Part shown: piece by piece, positions 1 to 8,047 of the stretch | Layout: every line of letters starts with the position of its first letter | Position numbering within the stretch: position 1 is the first letter of the stretch | Assembly: GCA_036502625.1 (NCBI GenBank) | Contig: DASXYG010000042.1 | Span: forward strand, 1 to 36,729 | DNA from: DASXYG01 sp036502625 | GTDB lineage: Bacteria > Actinomycetota > Actinomycetes > Streptosporangiales > Streptosporangiaceae | DNA: 36,729 bases | Reading direction: 5' to 3' | Position numbers and translations under genes: made by a program | The notes under the pieces: model-generated | Databases searched by the model: none | What the model was told of the DNA's origin: nothing | What the model saw: only the letters and a program-made list of their open reading frames with translations

Positions 1-1
1 C

Positions 2-799
2 TCGCCGCCGCTCGCCGAGGACCTCCACGTGCTCGGCCGGGCAACCGCCCACCTGCACGTGTCCACCACCGCCACCGTGCTCGGCTTCGTGGCGAACCTC
101 TCCGACGTCGCCCCCGACGGGTCGGCGCAACTGGTGGCGAAGGGCATCCTCAACGCCACCCGCCGCGACTCCCTCACCGACCCCGAGCCCCTCGTACCGG
201 GCGCGGCGTACGAGCTGACGATCGAGATCGACTGCGCCTCGTGGCGCTTCCAGCAGGGCCACCGGCTGCGCCTGTCGCTGGCCAACGCCGACTGGCCCAA
301 CGTCTGGCCGACCCCGGAACCCGCGGTCAGCACCCTCTACCGCGACCCCGGCCGGCCGTCGAGGCTGACGCTGCCCACCGTCCCCGCCACGTCCGGCCTC
401 GCGGCGCCGGAGTTCGTACCGGCGCCGGACGAGCCCGAACCGCACCTGCACGAGGCGAACCCGCCGGTGTGGCGCGTCGAACGCGACGCGCTCAGCCGCC
501 AGGCCTGGGTGCGCTACCACTTCGACTACACCGACCGTGTCAACGCGCACACCGTCGTCGCCCGAACCTATGATTTCCAGACCCACGTCGACCCGGCCGC
601 ACCCGGCCAGGCCAGCGCCCGCGGCCGCCACACCACCGTCATACGCCGCCCGTCGGGCACCATCGAAGCGGTCTCCGCCACCTCCGTACGCGGCACCCCC
701 ACCCACTTCCACGTGACCATCGAGGTGGAGGTAGCCGTGGATGCCACCCGCCAGTTCACCCGCAGTTGGACGGAATCCATCCCCCGCGAACTCTGCTGA
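2..799 (+). CDS. CocE/NonD family hydrolase, C-terminal part (5' end outside window)
   Basis: The reading frame is open from the window edge, so the start is missing. What is visible is the C-terminal beta-sandwich (jelly-roll) domain of the X-Pro dipeptidyl-peptidase/CocE class of serine hydrolases. It shows a DVAPDGSAQLVAKG-type strand, an ARDSL-like segment (ATRRDSL), and the stretch GHRLRLSLANADWPNVWPTP, which matches the family's 'G.R.R..I...D.P' signature. The alpha/beta catalytic domain with Ser/Asp/His lies upstream of the window. The last ~110 residues, after the LTLPTVP segment, go beyond the usual CocE end and resemble a further beta-rich extension. A complete paralogue lies at 11949-13889. 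Substrate unknown; members cleave esters, amides or N-acyl bonds. The family call is firm, the function is not. Confidence 0.8.
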   Translation, partial: SPPLAEDLHVLGRATAHLHVSTTATVLGFVANLSDVAPDGSAQLVAKGILNATRRDSLTDPEPLVPGAAYELTIEIDCASWRFQQGHRLRLSLANADWPNVWPTPEPAVSTLYRDPGRPSRLTLPTVPATSGLAAPEFVPAPDEPEPHLHEANPPVWRVERDALSRQAWVRYHFDYTDRVNAHTVVARTYDFQTHVDPAAPGQASARGRHTTVIRRPSGTIEAVSATSVRGTPTHFHVTIEVEVAVDATRQFTRSWTESIPRELC

Positions 800-1341
800 C
801 CAGAGGCCGCAGGCGCGCTCACCGCCGGCGGCATCGCCGAGCGGCGGGCGGATCTGCAGGGTCGCGGGGTGCGACGCCAGGAGCCGCTCCTCCTCCGCCC
901 GGATGTCCGCGCGGCGCAGCCACGTGTCGACGGCGCCCGGGGCGCGCCGGGCGAACCACCGCGCCATCAGCAGGCGTTCGCCGCGGGACGGGGCCGACGC
1001 GGTCTCGTCCGTTCGGCGCGTGCGGAGCGCGACGATGTGCGTGGCCTTCTGGTCGAGGGCCGTGCGCACGGGGACCGCCTCGCTCACCCCGGCGTCGACG
1101 TACGCGCGCCCGTCGATCTCGACCGGGTGCTCTCGGCGCGGGCGCACAGCAGCCACGCGGCGTTCAGCGCCCCCGCCGAGCTGCCGTAGACGGCGTCGAA
1201 GCTCGGCAGCAGCCCCAGTTCCTCGATGGCGATCGTCATGCCGCTCGAGTACGCGCCACGCGAGCTGCCGCCTTCGACGAGGAGCACCACGCGCGTCGTC
1301 GCGGCGATGCCCCGGAGTACTTCCCTGTTGCCTGCGGTCAC
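800..1341 (-). pseudogene. Patatin-like phospholipase remnant (internal deletion plus frame change)
   Basis: From a GTG at 1341 the minus strand encodes VTAGNREVLRGIAATTRVVL, then the patatin oxyanion motif EGGSSRGAYSSGM and the nucleophile motif VYGSSAGALNAAWLLCARAE (GxSxG). At about 1130 the frame changes, and the next readable text in the new frame is HPVEIDGRAYVDAGVSEAVP, the catalytic-Asp region of the same family. It is followed by the usual ATHIVALRTRR and RWFARRAPGAVDTWL segments and ends near LQIRPP. Intact relatives have well over 100 residues between the Ser and Asp motifs; here about 20 remain. The C-terminal frame has no proper stop and runs antisense into the CocE gene. This is a decayed gene, not merely a sequencing frameshift. 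It also overlaps the divergent TetR start. Confidence 0.75.
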
Positions 1342-2056
1342 GCAGGAGCTGAAGCAACGGACCGACGCCCTCCACGAGCGCGGGGTGGCCACCGCGCTGG
1401 CGGTGCTCGCCGAGGAGGGCGTGGCCGGGCTGACCACGCGCGCCGTCGCCCGCCGCGCGGACGCCTCCGTCCCGGCGATCTACGAGGTCTTCGGCGACAA
1501 GGCGGGCCTCATCCGCGAGGTCTTCTTCGAGGGGTTCCGGATGCTGGGGGACGACCTCGCGGCGCTGCCCCCGGCCGCGGACCCGGTCGAGGCCATCCGG
1601 CGCCTCGCCGCGGCCTTCCGCCGGTTCGTCCTGGCGAACCCGGTGCTGGCCCAGGTCATGTTCTCCCGGCCGTTCGCCGATTTCGACCCCACGGCGGAGG
1701 ACGACAAGGCCGGCGTCAGGGTGCGCAAGATCTTCGTCCGCCACGTACGGGCCGCCGTCGACGCGGACCTCCTCGCCGGCGACCCGACCGACATCGCCCA
1801 CCTGTTCTTCGCGTTCGCCGAGGGCCTGGCCGCGGCCGAGAGCGCGCGACGCCTCGGGGGCTCGAAGCAGTCGGTCGACCGCCGCTGGCGCCTCGGCCTC
1901 GACGCCCTCATCAACGGCCTCAGCCCGAGCCGGGCCCGGCGCCGTCCCCCGGCATCACACCGCCCCGCTCAGTCGTCGACGGCCTGTGCCGCGGCGGCGA
2001 TCGGCTCCAGGCCGGCGATCAGCTCGTCGAGCTCGTCCGTGTTGAGCACGTCGTAG
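1307..2056 (+). CDS. TetR/AcrR family transcriptional regulator
   Basis: Residues ~15-65 form the TetR helix-turn-helix: GVATALAVLAEEGVAGLTTR, AVARRADASVPAIYEVFGDK and AGLIREVFF. The rest looks like the WHG-type ligand/dimer domain (AIRRLAAAFRRFVLANPVLAQVMF, then HLFFAFAEGLAAAE). The ATG at 1307 has no visible ribosome-binding site. It lies inside the divergent patatin remnant, so the true start could be a little downstream (TTG at 1328). The last ~40 residues after LDALINGL are Ser/Pro/Arg-rich and overlap the convergent SCO6745 gene by 88 bp. They look like read-through rather than a folded part of the protein, so a lost stop codon is possible. Its target may be the patatin/CocE side, but no operator was identified. 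Confidence 0.8.
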   Translation: MPRSTSLLPAVTQELKQRTDALHERGVATALAVLAEEGVAGLTTRAVARRADASVPAIYEVFGDKAGLIREVFFEGFRMLGDDLAALPPAADPVEAIRRLAAAFRRFVLANPVLAQVMFSRPFADFDPTAEDDKAGVRVRKIFVRHVRAAVDADLLAGDPTDIAHLFFAFAEGLAAAESARRLGGSKQSVDRRWRLGLDALINGLSPSRARRRPPASHRPAQSSTACAAAAIGSRPAISSSSSSVLSTS

Positions 2057-2793
2057 GCCGGTGCGGCGAGTTCATCGGTGCGGGCCTCGATCCGCTCCTT
2101 GGCCGCCCGGCCGGCGTCGGTGAACCCGCCGGCGGCGTCCACGAGGCCGCGGCCGCGCAGCCCGTCGACGACGGCGGCGAGCCGCGCCTTGGGCAGGTGG
2201 TGGATCCGGCCGAACTTCTCCGCCGGCATTCCGAGGGAGAGGGCGAGGAGGACGTGGGCCTCGGTGCCGCCGATGCCGTGGGCGACGAGGGCGGCGTTGT
2301 GGCCGTCCCCGCGGTGCTCACGCAGCAGCGTGGCCGCGTGCCAGAGCCGGGCCACCGGCTCCCCGGGCACGTCGAGCGCCCGGAGCCCGGCGTACAGCGC
2401 CCGGCCCTCGACCGGCGCGCTGACGGCCGCTCGGGTGGCGAGGTCGGCGACCCGCACCAGACCGGGGGCATCGGCGAGCTCACCGATCCTCTGCCGCAGC
2501 GCGGCGGCACTGCTCCGCTCGCGTACGGCGATCGCCTCCTGCGGGGTGATCTTCCCCCAGACCCACGGGATGTGGCGCGCCACCTCGCCGTCGGCGAAGT
2601 TGTAGAAGACCGCGTGCACCACCTCGGCCGGTGCCCGCCCCAGCGGCGCGGCGCGGCCCGCGAAGTACCCGTCCCAGTAATTGCGCATGCCCAGGGCCAG
2701 GAACGCCTCGTTCGGCACCTCGGAGAAGGTGATGGCGGCGATCGGCTCGACGAGCTCGAACATGCGGTGGACCTTGGCCTGTGGGTGCGGCAT
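1969..2793 (-). CDS. SCO6745 family protein (SalK-like, helical/winged-helix)
   Basis: The protein has 274 residues. The N-terminal text is diagnostic: MPHPQAKVHRMFELVEPIAA, then GMRNYWDGYFAGRAAPLGRA and VFYNFADGEVARHIPWVW. The C-terminal half carries a winged-helix-like segment (MPAEKFGRIHHLPKARLAAV, DGLRGRGLVDAAGGFTDAG) followed by a helical tail. The ATG at 2793 was chosen because AGAGGAG lies at the right distance upstream; an in-frame ATG at 2802 would sit on that site. Members of this actinobacterial family have no established biochemical role, although the fold suggests a MarR/GntR-like DNA- or ligand-binding protein. It is a single gene, separated from the oxidase gene at 2929 by 135 bp. 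Confidence 0.8.
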   Translation of the reverse strand: MPHPQAKVHRMFELVEPIAAITFSEVPNEAFLALGMRNYWDGYFAGRAAPLGRAPAEVVHAVFYNFADGEVARHIPWVWGKITPQEAIAVRERSSAAALRQRIGELADAPGLVRVADLATRAAVSAPVEGRALYAGLRALDVPGEPVARLWHAATLLREHRGDGHNAALVAHGIGGTEAHVLLALSLGMPAEKFGRIHHLPKARLAAVVDGLRGRGLVDAAGGFTDAGRAAKERIEARTDELAAPAYDVLNTDELDELIAGLEPIAAAAQAVDD

Positions 2794-2928
2794 CGGTCGC
2801 ATCTCCTCTGGTCGTGGCAGCGCCCCTGACGGGCGGCCGCTCACCCTGGCTACGAACGACACGGCACGAATACGACATCGCGGGGAGCCCGCGCGCCCAC
2901 ACGAATGCCGTGACCTGATGGGACCGGT

Positions 2929-4239
2929 CTATCCGAGCACCGGGTAGTTCGCGCGGAACACGTTCTGCGGGTCGCGGGCCCGCTTGATGTCCCGCAGCCG
3001 CGTGAGCACGCTGCCGGAGAAGGACGTCGCCGCGGTTTCACCGGGGGTCAGCAGGGTCTGCGGCTTGCCGCCGCCGATGTGGGCCGCCAGGTCGGCCACG
3101 ACCTCGGCCTGCTTGGCGCGTGTCGCGTCGGCCGTGTGCGGCAGGCCGAGGCCCAGCAGGCTGAGCAGGTACGGCTCGGCCACCGCGCCGCTCGCACCGG
3201 CCCCGTCGCCCGGCTCGGCGAGCGCCCCGCCCAGGTGCCTGACCTGCACGTTGATGAGCGGTTCGATCGGCTTGGCCAGCAGGAGCTCCACCGCGTCCGT
3301 GCCCAGGCCGGTGAGCAGCTCCGCACGAGAGATGGCCGGGACCGGATCGGTGGGCTCGGCGGTGATGTCGCCCAGGTCGGCGACCGGGACGACGCCGCGG
3401 CTGTCGGAGATCGCGCCCTCGATCTTGCCGATGCGCACCAGCAGGTCCTCCGCCTGAGCCGCCGCACCCAGGTAGGCCAGGTCCAGCGTCACCATCGGCG
3501 GCGCGCCGGGCGGCTGGAGCCGGTTGACCCAGACACTGAGTTCACGCGGCGCATCGGCGGTGATCTCCAGGAACGCGTCGTACACCTCCCTGGTGCGGTG
3601 CTCCGGCCAGACCACGCGCCCGCCGTACAGGGCCGGCGCGGGATACAGCTCGAGTTCGAGGGCAGTCACCACCGCGAAGTCGCCGCCACCGCCGCGCAGC
3701 GCCCAGAACAGCTCGGGATCGGACTCGGCGGTCACCCGGCACTGCCCGCCGTCGGCGTCCACGATGTCGAAGGCCCGTACGCTGTCGGAGGCGAAGCCGT
3801 ACTTGCGGCTGAACCAGCCGACCCCGCCGCCCAGGGTGTAGCCGGTCACGCCGACCCCCGGCGCGCTGCCGGACAGGCCGGTCAGACCCAGCGGGCCCGT
3901 CGCCGCCAGCACCTGCCCCCACTTCACGCCCGCGCCCACCCGGACCACGCGCTCCTCCGCGCGTACCTCCACCTCGTTCAACAGGCCGGTACGCAACAGG
4001 ATCAGGCCGTCCACGTCACCCGAGGCGCCATGCCCGGTCGGCTGCGCGGCCACCGTCATGCCCGCGCGCCGGGCGTAACGCACGAGCGCCGCCACGTCAT
4101 CGGCATCCGCGGCCTCCACCACGGCCGCCACCGGCTGCCTGACGGTCAGGTTCCACGCGGTGGCCGCCCGTTCGAAGCCGTTGTCACCGGGCAGGAGCAC
4201 GCGTCCCTTGAGGACACCGCGCAGGTCGTTGATCGTCAT
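2929..4239 (-). CDS. FAD-linked oxidoreductase (VAO/berberine-bridge type)
   Basis: This 436-residue flavoprotein has a PCMH-type FAD-binding domain: PVAAVVEAADADDVAALVRY, AQPTGHGASGDVDGL and VGAGVKWGQVL, then the VTGYTLGGGVGWFSRKYG loop. His70 in TGHG occupies the usual 8-alpha-histidyl FAD attachment site. The Cys used by bicovalent members (normally just before VGVxGxTLGGG) is absent, so single covalent attachment is expected. The C-terminus RDIKRARDPQNVFRANYPV is the normal end of the fold. The start at 4239 has GAGGGAG seven bases upstream. It lies 59 bp downstream of the DUF4267 gene on the same strand, probably one transcript. Substrate unknown; family members oxidise sugars, alcohols or polyketide/alkaloid intermediates using O2. 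Confidence 0.88.
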   Translation of the reverse strand: MTINDLRGVLKGRVLLPGDNGFERAATAWNLTVRQPVAAVVEAADADDVAALVRYARRAGMTVAAQPTGHGASGDVDGLILLRTGLLNEVEVRAEERVVRVGAGVKWGQVLAATGPLGLTGLSGSAPGVGVTGYTLGGGVGWFSRKYGFASDSVRAFDIVDADGGQCRVTAESDPELFWALRGGGGDFAVVTALELELYPAPALYGGRVVWPEHRTREVYDAFLEITADAPRELSVWVNRLQPPGAPPMVTLDLAYLGAAAQAEDLLVRIGKIEGAISDSRGVVPVADLGDITAEPTDPVPAISRAELLTGLGTDAVELLLAKPIEPLINVQVRHLGGALAEPGDGAGASGAVAEPYLLSLLGLGLPHTADATRAKQAEVVADLAAHIGGGKPQTLLTPGETAATSFSGSVLTRLRDIKRARDPQNVFRANYPVLG

Positions 4240-4298
4240 TGTCGTCTCCCTCGTTCGCGTTCTCAGAAAGTGCGGAGCCCCTTCGGGGCATGCGGACG

Positions 4299-4736
4299 TC
4301 AGGCGTGCTGCGCGGCGTGCGCCGGGGCGGCGGACTCCTGAGTCTCGCGGGTCGTACGGACCTTGCCGGTCTCGCGGAGGATCAGCAGGCCGGTGGCCGC
4401 GATCAGCGCCGAGGTCAGACCGTGGATGCCGAGCGCGACGGCCATGGGGCCGTGGTGGGCCAGGACGTTGACCATGTCGCCGAACGGGGCGGCGGCCATC
4501 ATCAGCAGGACCCAGCCCAGGGCGCGGCGGTGGCCCGCCACCAGCAGGAAGCCCATGGCCAGGCCCATCGCGATCTCGCGGCTGCCCTTCACGACGTTGA
4601 CGCCGCCGTCGCCGGAGGGCCAGTGCGGCAGGCCCGGGAAGACCGTCCCGAGGGGCAGGACGAAGGACATCCCGAGGTAGAGGGTGAACAGGACGCAGGC
4701 GGCGGCCAGGACGGTGTTGACGGTCTTCGGCGACAT
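4299..4736 (-). CDS. DUF4267 domain-containing small membrane protein
   Basis: The protein has 145 residues and about four membrane segments: NTVLAAACVLFTLYLGMSFV, REIAMGLAMGFLLVAG, ALGWVLLMMAAAPFGDMVNV and LGIHGLTSALIAATGLLIL. The polar loop with KGSREIAMGLAMG and the FGDMVNVL stretch match the DUF4267 pattern. The start is supported by an excellent AGAGGAGAAG site. It is the first gene of a probable two-gene unit with the FAD oxidoreductase and faces the SARP-type regulator across 98 bp. DUF4267 proteins often sit beside oxidoreductases in actinomycetes, but no function is established. A role in quinone or membrane redox chemistry would be a guess. Confidence 0.78.
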   Translation of the reverse strand: MSPKTVNTVLAAACVLFTLYLGMSFVLPLGTVFPGLPHWPSGDGGVNVVKGSREIAMGLAMGFLLVAGHRRALGWVLLMMAAAPFGDMVNVLAHHGPMAVALGIHGLTSALIAATGLLILRETGKVRTTRETQESAAPAHAAQHA

Positions 4737-4782
4737 GGTTCTTCTCCTCTGATTGCGATGTGTTCATGCTGCTCCGGGGCGC

Positions 4783-4825
4783 TTGGAGGGGATTTGGAAC
4801 CGACTTGGAACCGTCCACATACGAT
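4783..4825 (+). promoter_or_regulatory. SARP-type operator: three heptamers at 11-bp phase, then -10
   Basis: TTGGAGG (4783-4789), TTGGAAC (4794-4800) and TTGGAAC (4805-4811) lie exactly 11 bp apart start to start, each separated by 4 bp. A -10-like hexamer TACGAT (4820-4825) begins after a gap of exactly 8 bp. SARP regulators are known to bind heptamer direct repeats spaced by one helical turn, the last repeat 8 bp from the -10. The site lies in front of a SARP-domain gene and in the promoter gap shared with the divergent DUF4267/FAD-oxidase unit. The -10 is followed by ATG after 9 nt, implying a leaderless or nearly leaderless transcript. A CACAT-ACG-ATGTG inverted repeat (4816-4828) overlaps the -10. 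Confidence 0.72.
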
Positions 4826-4834
4826 GTGCGGACC

Positions 4835-7800
4835 ATGGTCTTCATTCGGGTGCTGGGCGCGTTGGCAGCCGAGGCGGACGGCAAGGACGTCCACCTCGGC
4901 GGGCCGCGGCAGCGGAGTGTACTGGCGTTGCTGGTGGCGGCCCGCGGGCAGGTCGTGCCGGTCGACCGGATGATCGAGGATCTGTGGCGCGGTGAACCGC
5001 CCGCACGGGCGCTGATGTCCTTGCAGGCGTACGTCTCCAACCTGCGCCGGCTGCTGGAGCCCGGACGCCCGCCGCGCACACCGGCCCGGCTGCTGGTGAG
5101 CGCGGCGCCCGGCTATGCGCTGCGGCTGCCACCGGAGTCGGTCGACGCGTGGCGGTTCGAGGGCCTGCTCGACCAGGCCCGTACGGACACCGACCCGCGC
5201 ACCGCCCAGGCTCGGCTCGCCGAGGCGCTGGAACTCTGGCGGGGACCGGCGTTCGCCGAGGTCGCCGACGAGCCGTGGGCCGCCCCCGAGACGGCCCGGC
5301 TGGACGAACTGCGCCTGGTCGCCACCGAACTGCACGCCGCGGCGGGTCTGCGCACCGGCGACCCCGCCGCGGTGGTCCCCGAGGCCGAGCGGCTCACCCG
5401 CGACGAGCCGCTGCGCGAGGAGGGCTGGCGGCTGCACGCCCTGGCCCTGTGGAGCAGCGGCCGTCAAGCCGACGCGCTGGCGACGCTTCGCCGCGCCCGC
5501 GGCATCCTCGCCGAGGAGCTCGGGCTCGACCCCGGCCCGGACCTGGTGGCGTTGGAGGAGGCGATCCTCTCCCAGCGCACGGACGTGATGCGCGCGACCG
5601 TGGCCCCGCCACCGACGGCCGCACCGCCACCGCCGGCTCCGATCGTCGAGGCGACGTTCGTCGGACGCGAGGCACAGCTTTCGGCACTGGTCACGGCCGC
5701 CGCCGGGGCCGCCACCGACGGCGCCCGCATCGCTCTTGTCACCGGCGAGGCCGGGCTCGGCAAGTCGACGCTGCTGGAACACCTCGGCACGCGGCTCGAA
5801 CGCGACGGGTGGCTGGTCGCCGCCGGCCGCTGCCCCGAGGTCGACGGCGCGCCGCCCGCATGGGCCTGGACCGAGGCGCTGAGAACCGTCGCCGCGACCA
5901 CGTCGCCTGGCGGGTTCGCGGACGACCTCGCGCCGCTGCTCACCGACACCGAGCAGGTGTTCGCCGACGCCACCGCGGGACGGTTCCGCCTGCGCCAGGC
6001 CGTGTGGAAATGGCTCGCGGCGGTCGCCGCGGAACGCCCGGTCGCCGTCGTGCTCGACGACCTGCACTGGGCGGACGCCGCCACGCTGGAGCTGCTCGGC
6101 GGCGGCCTCGGCATGCGGGCCCCGATCCTGGTCGTCGCCGCGTACCGCGCGGACGAGGGCGGGCACCTCACCGAGGCGCTGGCCTCCCTCGCGCGCGCCA
6201 CGCCGCTGCGCCTGGCGCTGCCGGGGCTGAACGGCGAGGCCGTCGCGGAGCTCGTACGCACCGTTTGCGAGACCGACGATGAGACCATCGCGGGGATCGC
6301 CGAGCGCACCGGCGGCAACCCGTTCTACGTGCGGGAAAGCGCCCGGCTGCTGAACGGCGAAGGCGCGCTGGTCGCCCTTTCCGAGGTCCCTGAGGGCGTA
6401 CGGGACGTCCTCCGGCGCCGGCTCGCGCGCCTGCCCGAGGAAGGTGTGTCCGTCCTCCGGCTGGCCGCGGTCGCGGGCCGGGAGAGTTCAGTGGACGTCC
6501 TCGTCAAGGCCGCCGACACCGACGAGGACGGCGTGCTGGACGCGCTGGACGCGGGCGTCATCGCCGGGCTCCTCGACGAGCCGGGCCCCGGCCACATCCG
6601 CTTCGTCCACGCCCTCGTCAGGGACACGCTCATCGCCGACCTCAGCAGACTGCGCGCCACCCGGATGCACGCCCGGATCGCCGCCGCCCTGGAAGGCACC
6701 GACGACATCGCGGCGCTGGCCCACCACTACGCGCGCGCCGGCTCACCGAAGGCGGTCGGCTACTGCGTCCAGGCCGCCGAGCTCGCCGAGGCCCGCTACG
6801 CCCACGACACCGCCGCCTACCTCCTCACCGACGCCGTCGCGAACTCGACCGCCCCCGAGGAACGCGTCGAACTGCTCGGCAGGCTGCTGCGCGCGCAGAT
6901 CCGGGCGGGAGCCGTCGGGGCCGCCCGCGAGACACGCCGTGAAGCCGTGGAATACGCGGAGTCCCTGGGCCGCGACGACCTGATGATCGCCGCATTCACC
7001 GCGTGGACAGAGCCGACCCCCTGGCAGGCCCGTACGTACGGCACGGTGGACCGGCCCGTCGTCGACCGCCTGAGCCGGCTGCTGAAGCGCGAGCTGACGC
7101 CTTCGGTGCGGTCCCGGCTCCTGACGGCGTACGCGAAAGAGCTGGTCGGCGAGGACGACCCGACCGTTCTCGAGGCGGCGCAGGAGGCACTCGACCTCGC
7201 CACCGGGCCCCATTTGCGGGCCGCGGCACTGGAGATCCTGACCCGGGTCCACGGCGACGCCGCGCTCTGCCGGGAGCTCGTGCAGATCGGCACCGAGCAC
7301 GACCTGCCGGTCTACCGCGTCAGCGGGCTGCTCAACCATGCCGGCGGCGCCGCCGCCGCCAACGACCCGGTGACCCTGCGCCGGGTGGCCACCGAGGCCC
7401 TGGAACTCGCGCGCGCCTACCGAATGCGCGAGGCGATCGCCGTCGGCGAGATCATTCAGGCGGCCCTGGCGCTCATCGAAGGCCGGTTCGCCGACGCCGA
7501 ACGCCTCTACCTCACGGCCGACGAGGGCATGCGGCGCGCCGGATCCGTGCACGCCACGGGCTTCCTCCAACTCGCCCTGGCCACGATCTGGCTGAATGAC
7601 GGCACGCTCGGCGCGCACCTGGACGACGTGCGCGCCCTCCACGCCGCGCTCGGCCCCATGGCCGCCGACCTGCTCGCGCTCGCCCTCCACGCCAACGGCC
7701 TGGACACCGAGGCCCGCGAGGTCCGGGCGTCACCCGGCCCGATCCGCCCCGACTTCTTCTTCACCTTCCTCACGACGCTGCGCGCGATGGCCGTCGTCGC

Positions 7801-8047
7801 CTTGAACGACCGCGATGCCGCCGAGGAGGTCTACGCGACGCTGCTTCCGCACCGCGACGGCCCGCCGGCGGGCGCCACGAGCGTGTCGGTGGCGCTGCGG
7901 CCGGTGGCCCACACCCTCGGCGAGCTGGCCGTCCTCCTCGGCCGCGACGACGAGGCCGCCGCCCACTTCACCCGGGCCGCCGCCATCGCCGACCTATGGA
8001 ACGCACCCCACTGGGCCGCCGAGTCCCGCTCGCGAACGACCGCCTAG
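4835..8047 (+). CDS. SARP/AfsR-type regulator with BTAD and ATPase domains
   Basis: The protein has 1070 residues. Residues 1-95 are an OmpR-like winged helix (FIRVLGALAAEADGKDVHLG, LMSLQAYVSNLRRLL, APGYALRLP) and ~100-250 the bacterial transcriptional activation domain, ending LDPGPDLVALEEAIL. A Pro-rich linker follows. From ~275 there is an AAA/STAND-type ATPase: FVGREAQL, Walker A GEAGLGKS at 304-311, Walker B VAVVLDDLHWAD at 403-414. The remaining ~500 residues are Ala/Leu-rich helical repeats of TPR type. The start at ATG 4835 (MVFIRVLG) is where the domain begins; there is no Shine-Dalgarno, but a -10 lies just upstream. Large SARPs of this kind switch on secondary-metabolite or local gene sets; here the candidate target is its own promoter and the divergent redox pair. 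Confidence 0.9.
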   Translation: MVFIRVLGALAAEADGKDVHLGGPRQRSVLALLVAARGQVVPVDRMIEDLWRGEPPARALMSLQAYVSNLRRLLEPGRPPRTPARLLVSAAPGYALRLPPESVDAWRFEGLLDQARTDTDPRTAQARLAEALELWRGPAFAEVADEPWAAPETARLDELRLVATELHAAAGLRTGDPAAVVPEAERLTRDEPLREEGWRLHALALWSSGRQADALATLRRARGILAEELGLDPGPDLVALEEAILSQRTDVMRATVAPPPTAAPPPPAPIVEATFVGREAQLSALVTAAAGAATDGARIALVTGEAGLGKSTLLEHLGTRLERDGWLVAAGRCPEVDGAPPAWAWTEALRTVAATTSPGGFADDLAPLLTDTEQVFADATAGRFRLRQAVWKWLAAVAAERPVAVVLDDLHWADAATLELLGGGLGMRAPILVVAAYRADEGGHLTEALASLARATPLRLALPGLNGEAVAELVRTVCETDDETIAGIAERTGGNPFYVRESARLLNGEGALVALSEVPEGVRDVLRRRLARLPEEGVSVLRLAAVAGRESSVDVLVKAADTDEDGVLDALDAGVIAGLLDEPGPGHIRFVHALVRDTLIADLSRLRATRMHARIAAALEGTDDIAALAHHYARAGSPKAVGYCVQAAELAEARYAHDTAAYLLTDAVANSTAPEERVELLGRLLRAQIRAGAVGAARETRREAVEYAESLGRDDLMIAAFTAWTEPTPWQARTYGTVDRPVVDRLSRLLKRELTPSVRSRLLTAYAKELVGEDDPTVLEAAQEALDLATGPHLRAAALEILTRVHGDAALCRELVQIGTEHDLPVYRVSGLLNHAGGAAAANDPVTLRRVATEALELARAYRMREAIAVGEIIQAALALIEGRFADAERLYLTADEGMRRAGSVHATGFLQLALATIWLNDGTLGAHLDDVRALHAALGPMAADLLALALHANGLDTEAREVRASPGPIRPDFFFTFLTTLRAMAVVALNDRDAAEEVYATLLPHRDGPPAGATSVSVALRPVAHTLGELAVLLGRDDEAAAHFTRAAAIADLWNAPHWAAESRSRTTA

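Noticed and set aside
766..2829. 687-codon plus-strand frame across the TetR and SCO6745 genes
   Set aside because: Pro/Arg/Gly low-complexity text without any fold; both real genes here have clear domains in other frames.
4240..5079. N-terminal extension of the FAD oxidase frame
   Set aside because: The extension is out-of-frame text of DUF4267 and antisense of SARP; the ATG at 4239 has a good SD and begins the conserved domain.
4589..6166. 525-codon minus-strand frame across the DUF4267/SARP promoter
   Set aside because: Antisense shadow of the SARP gene; it would run through the operator and contains no recognisable motif.
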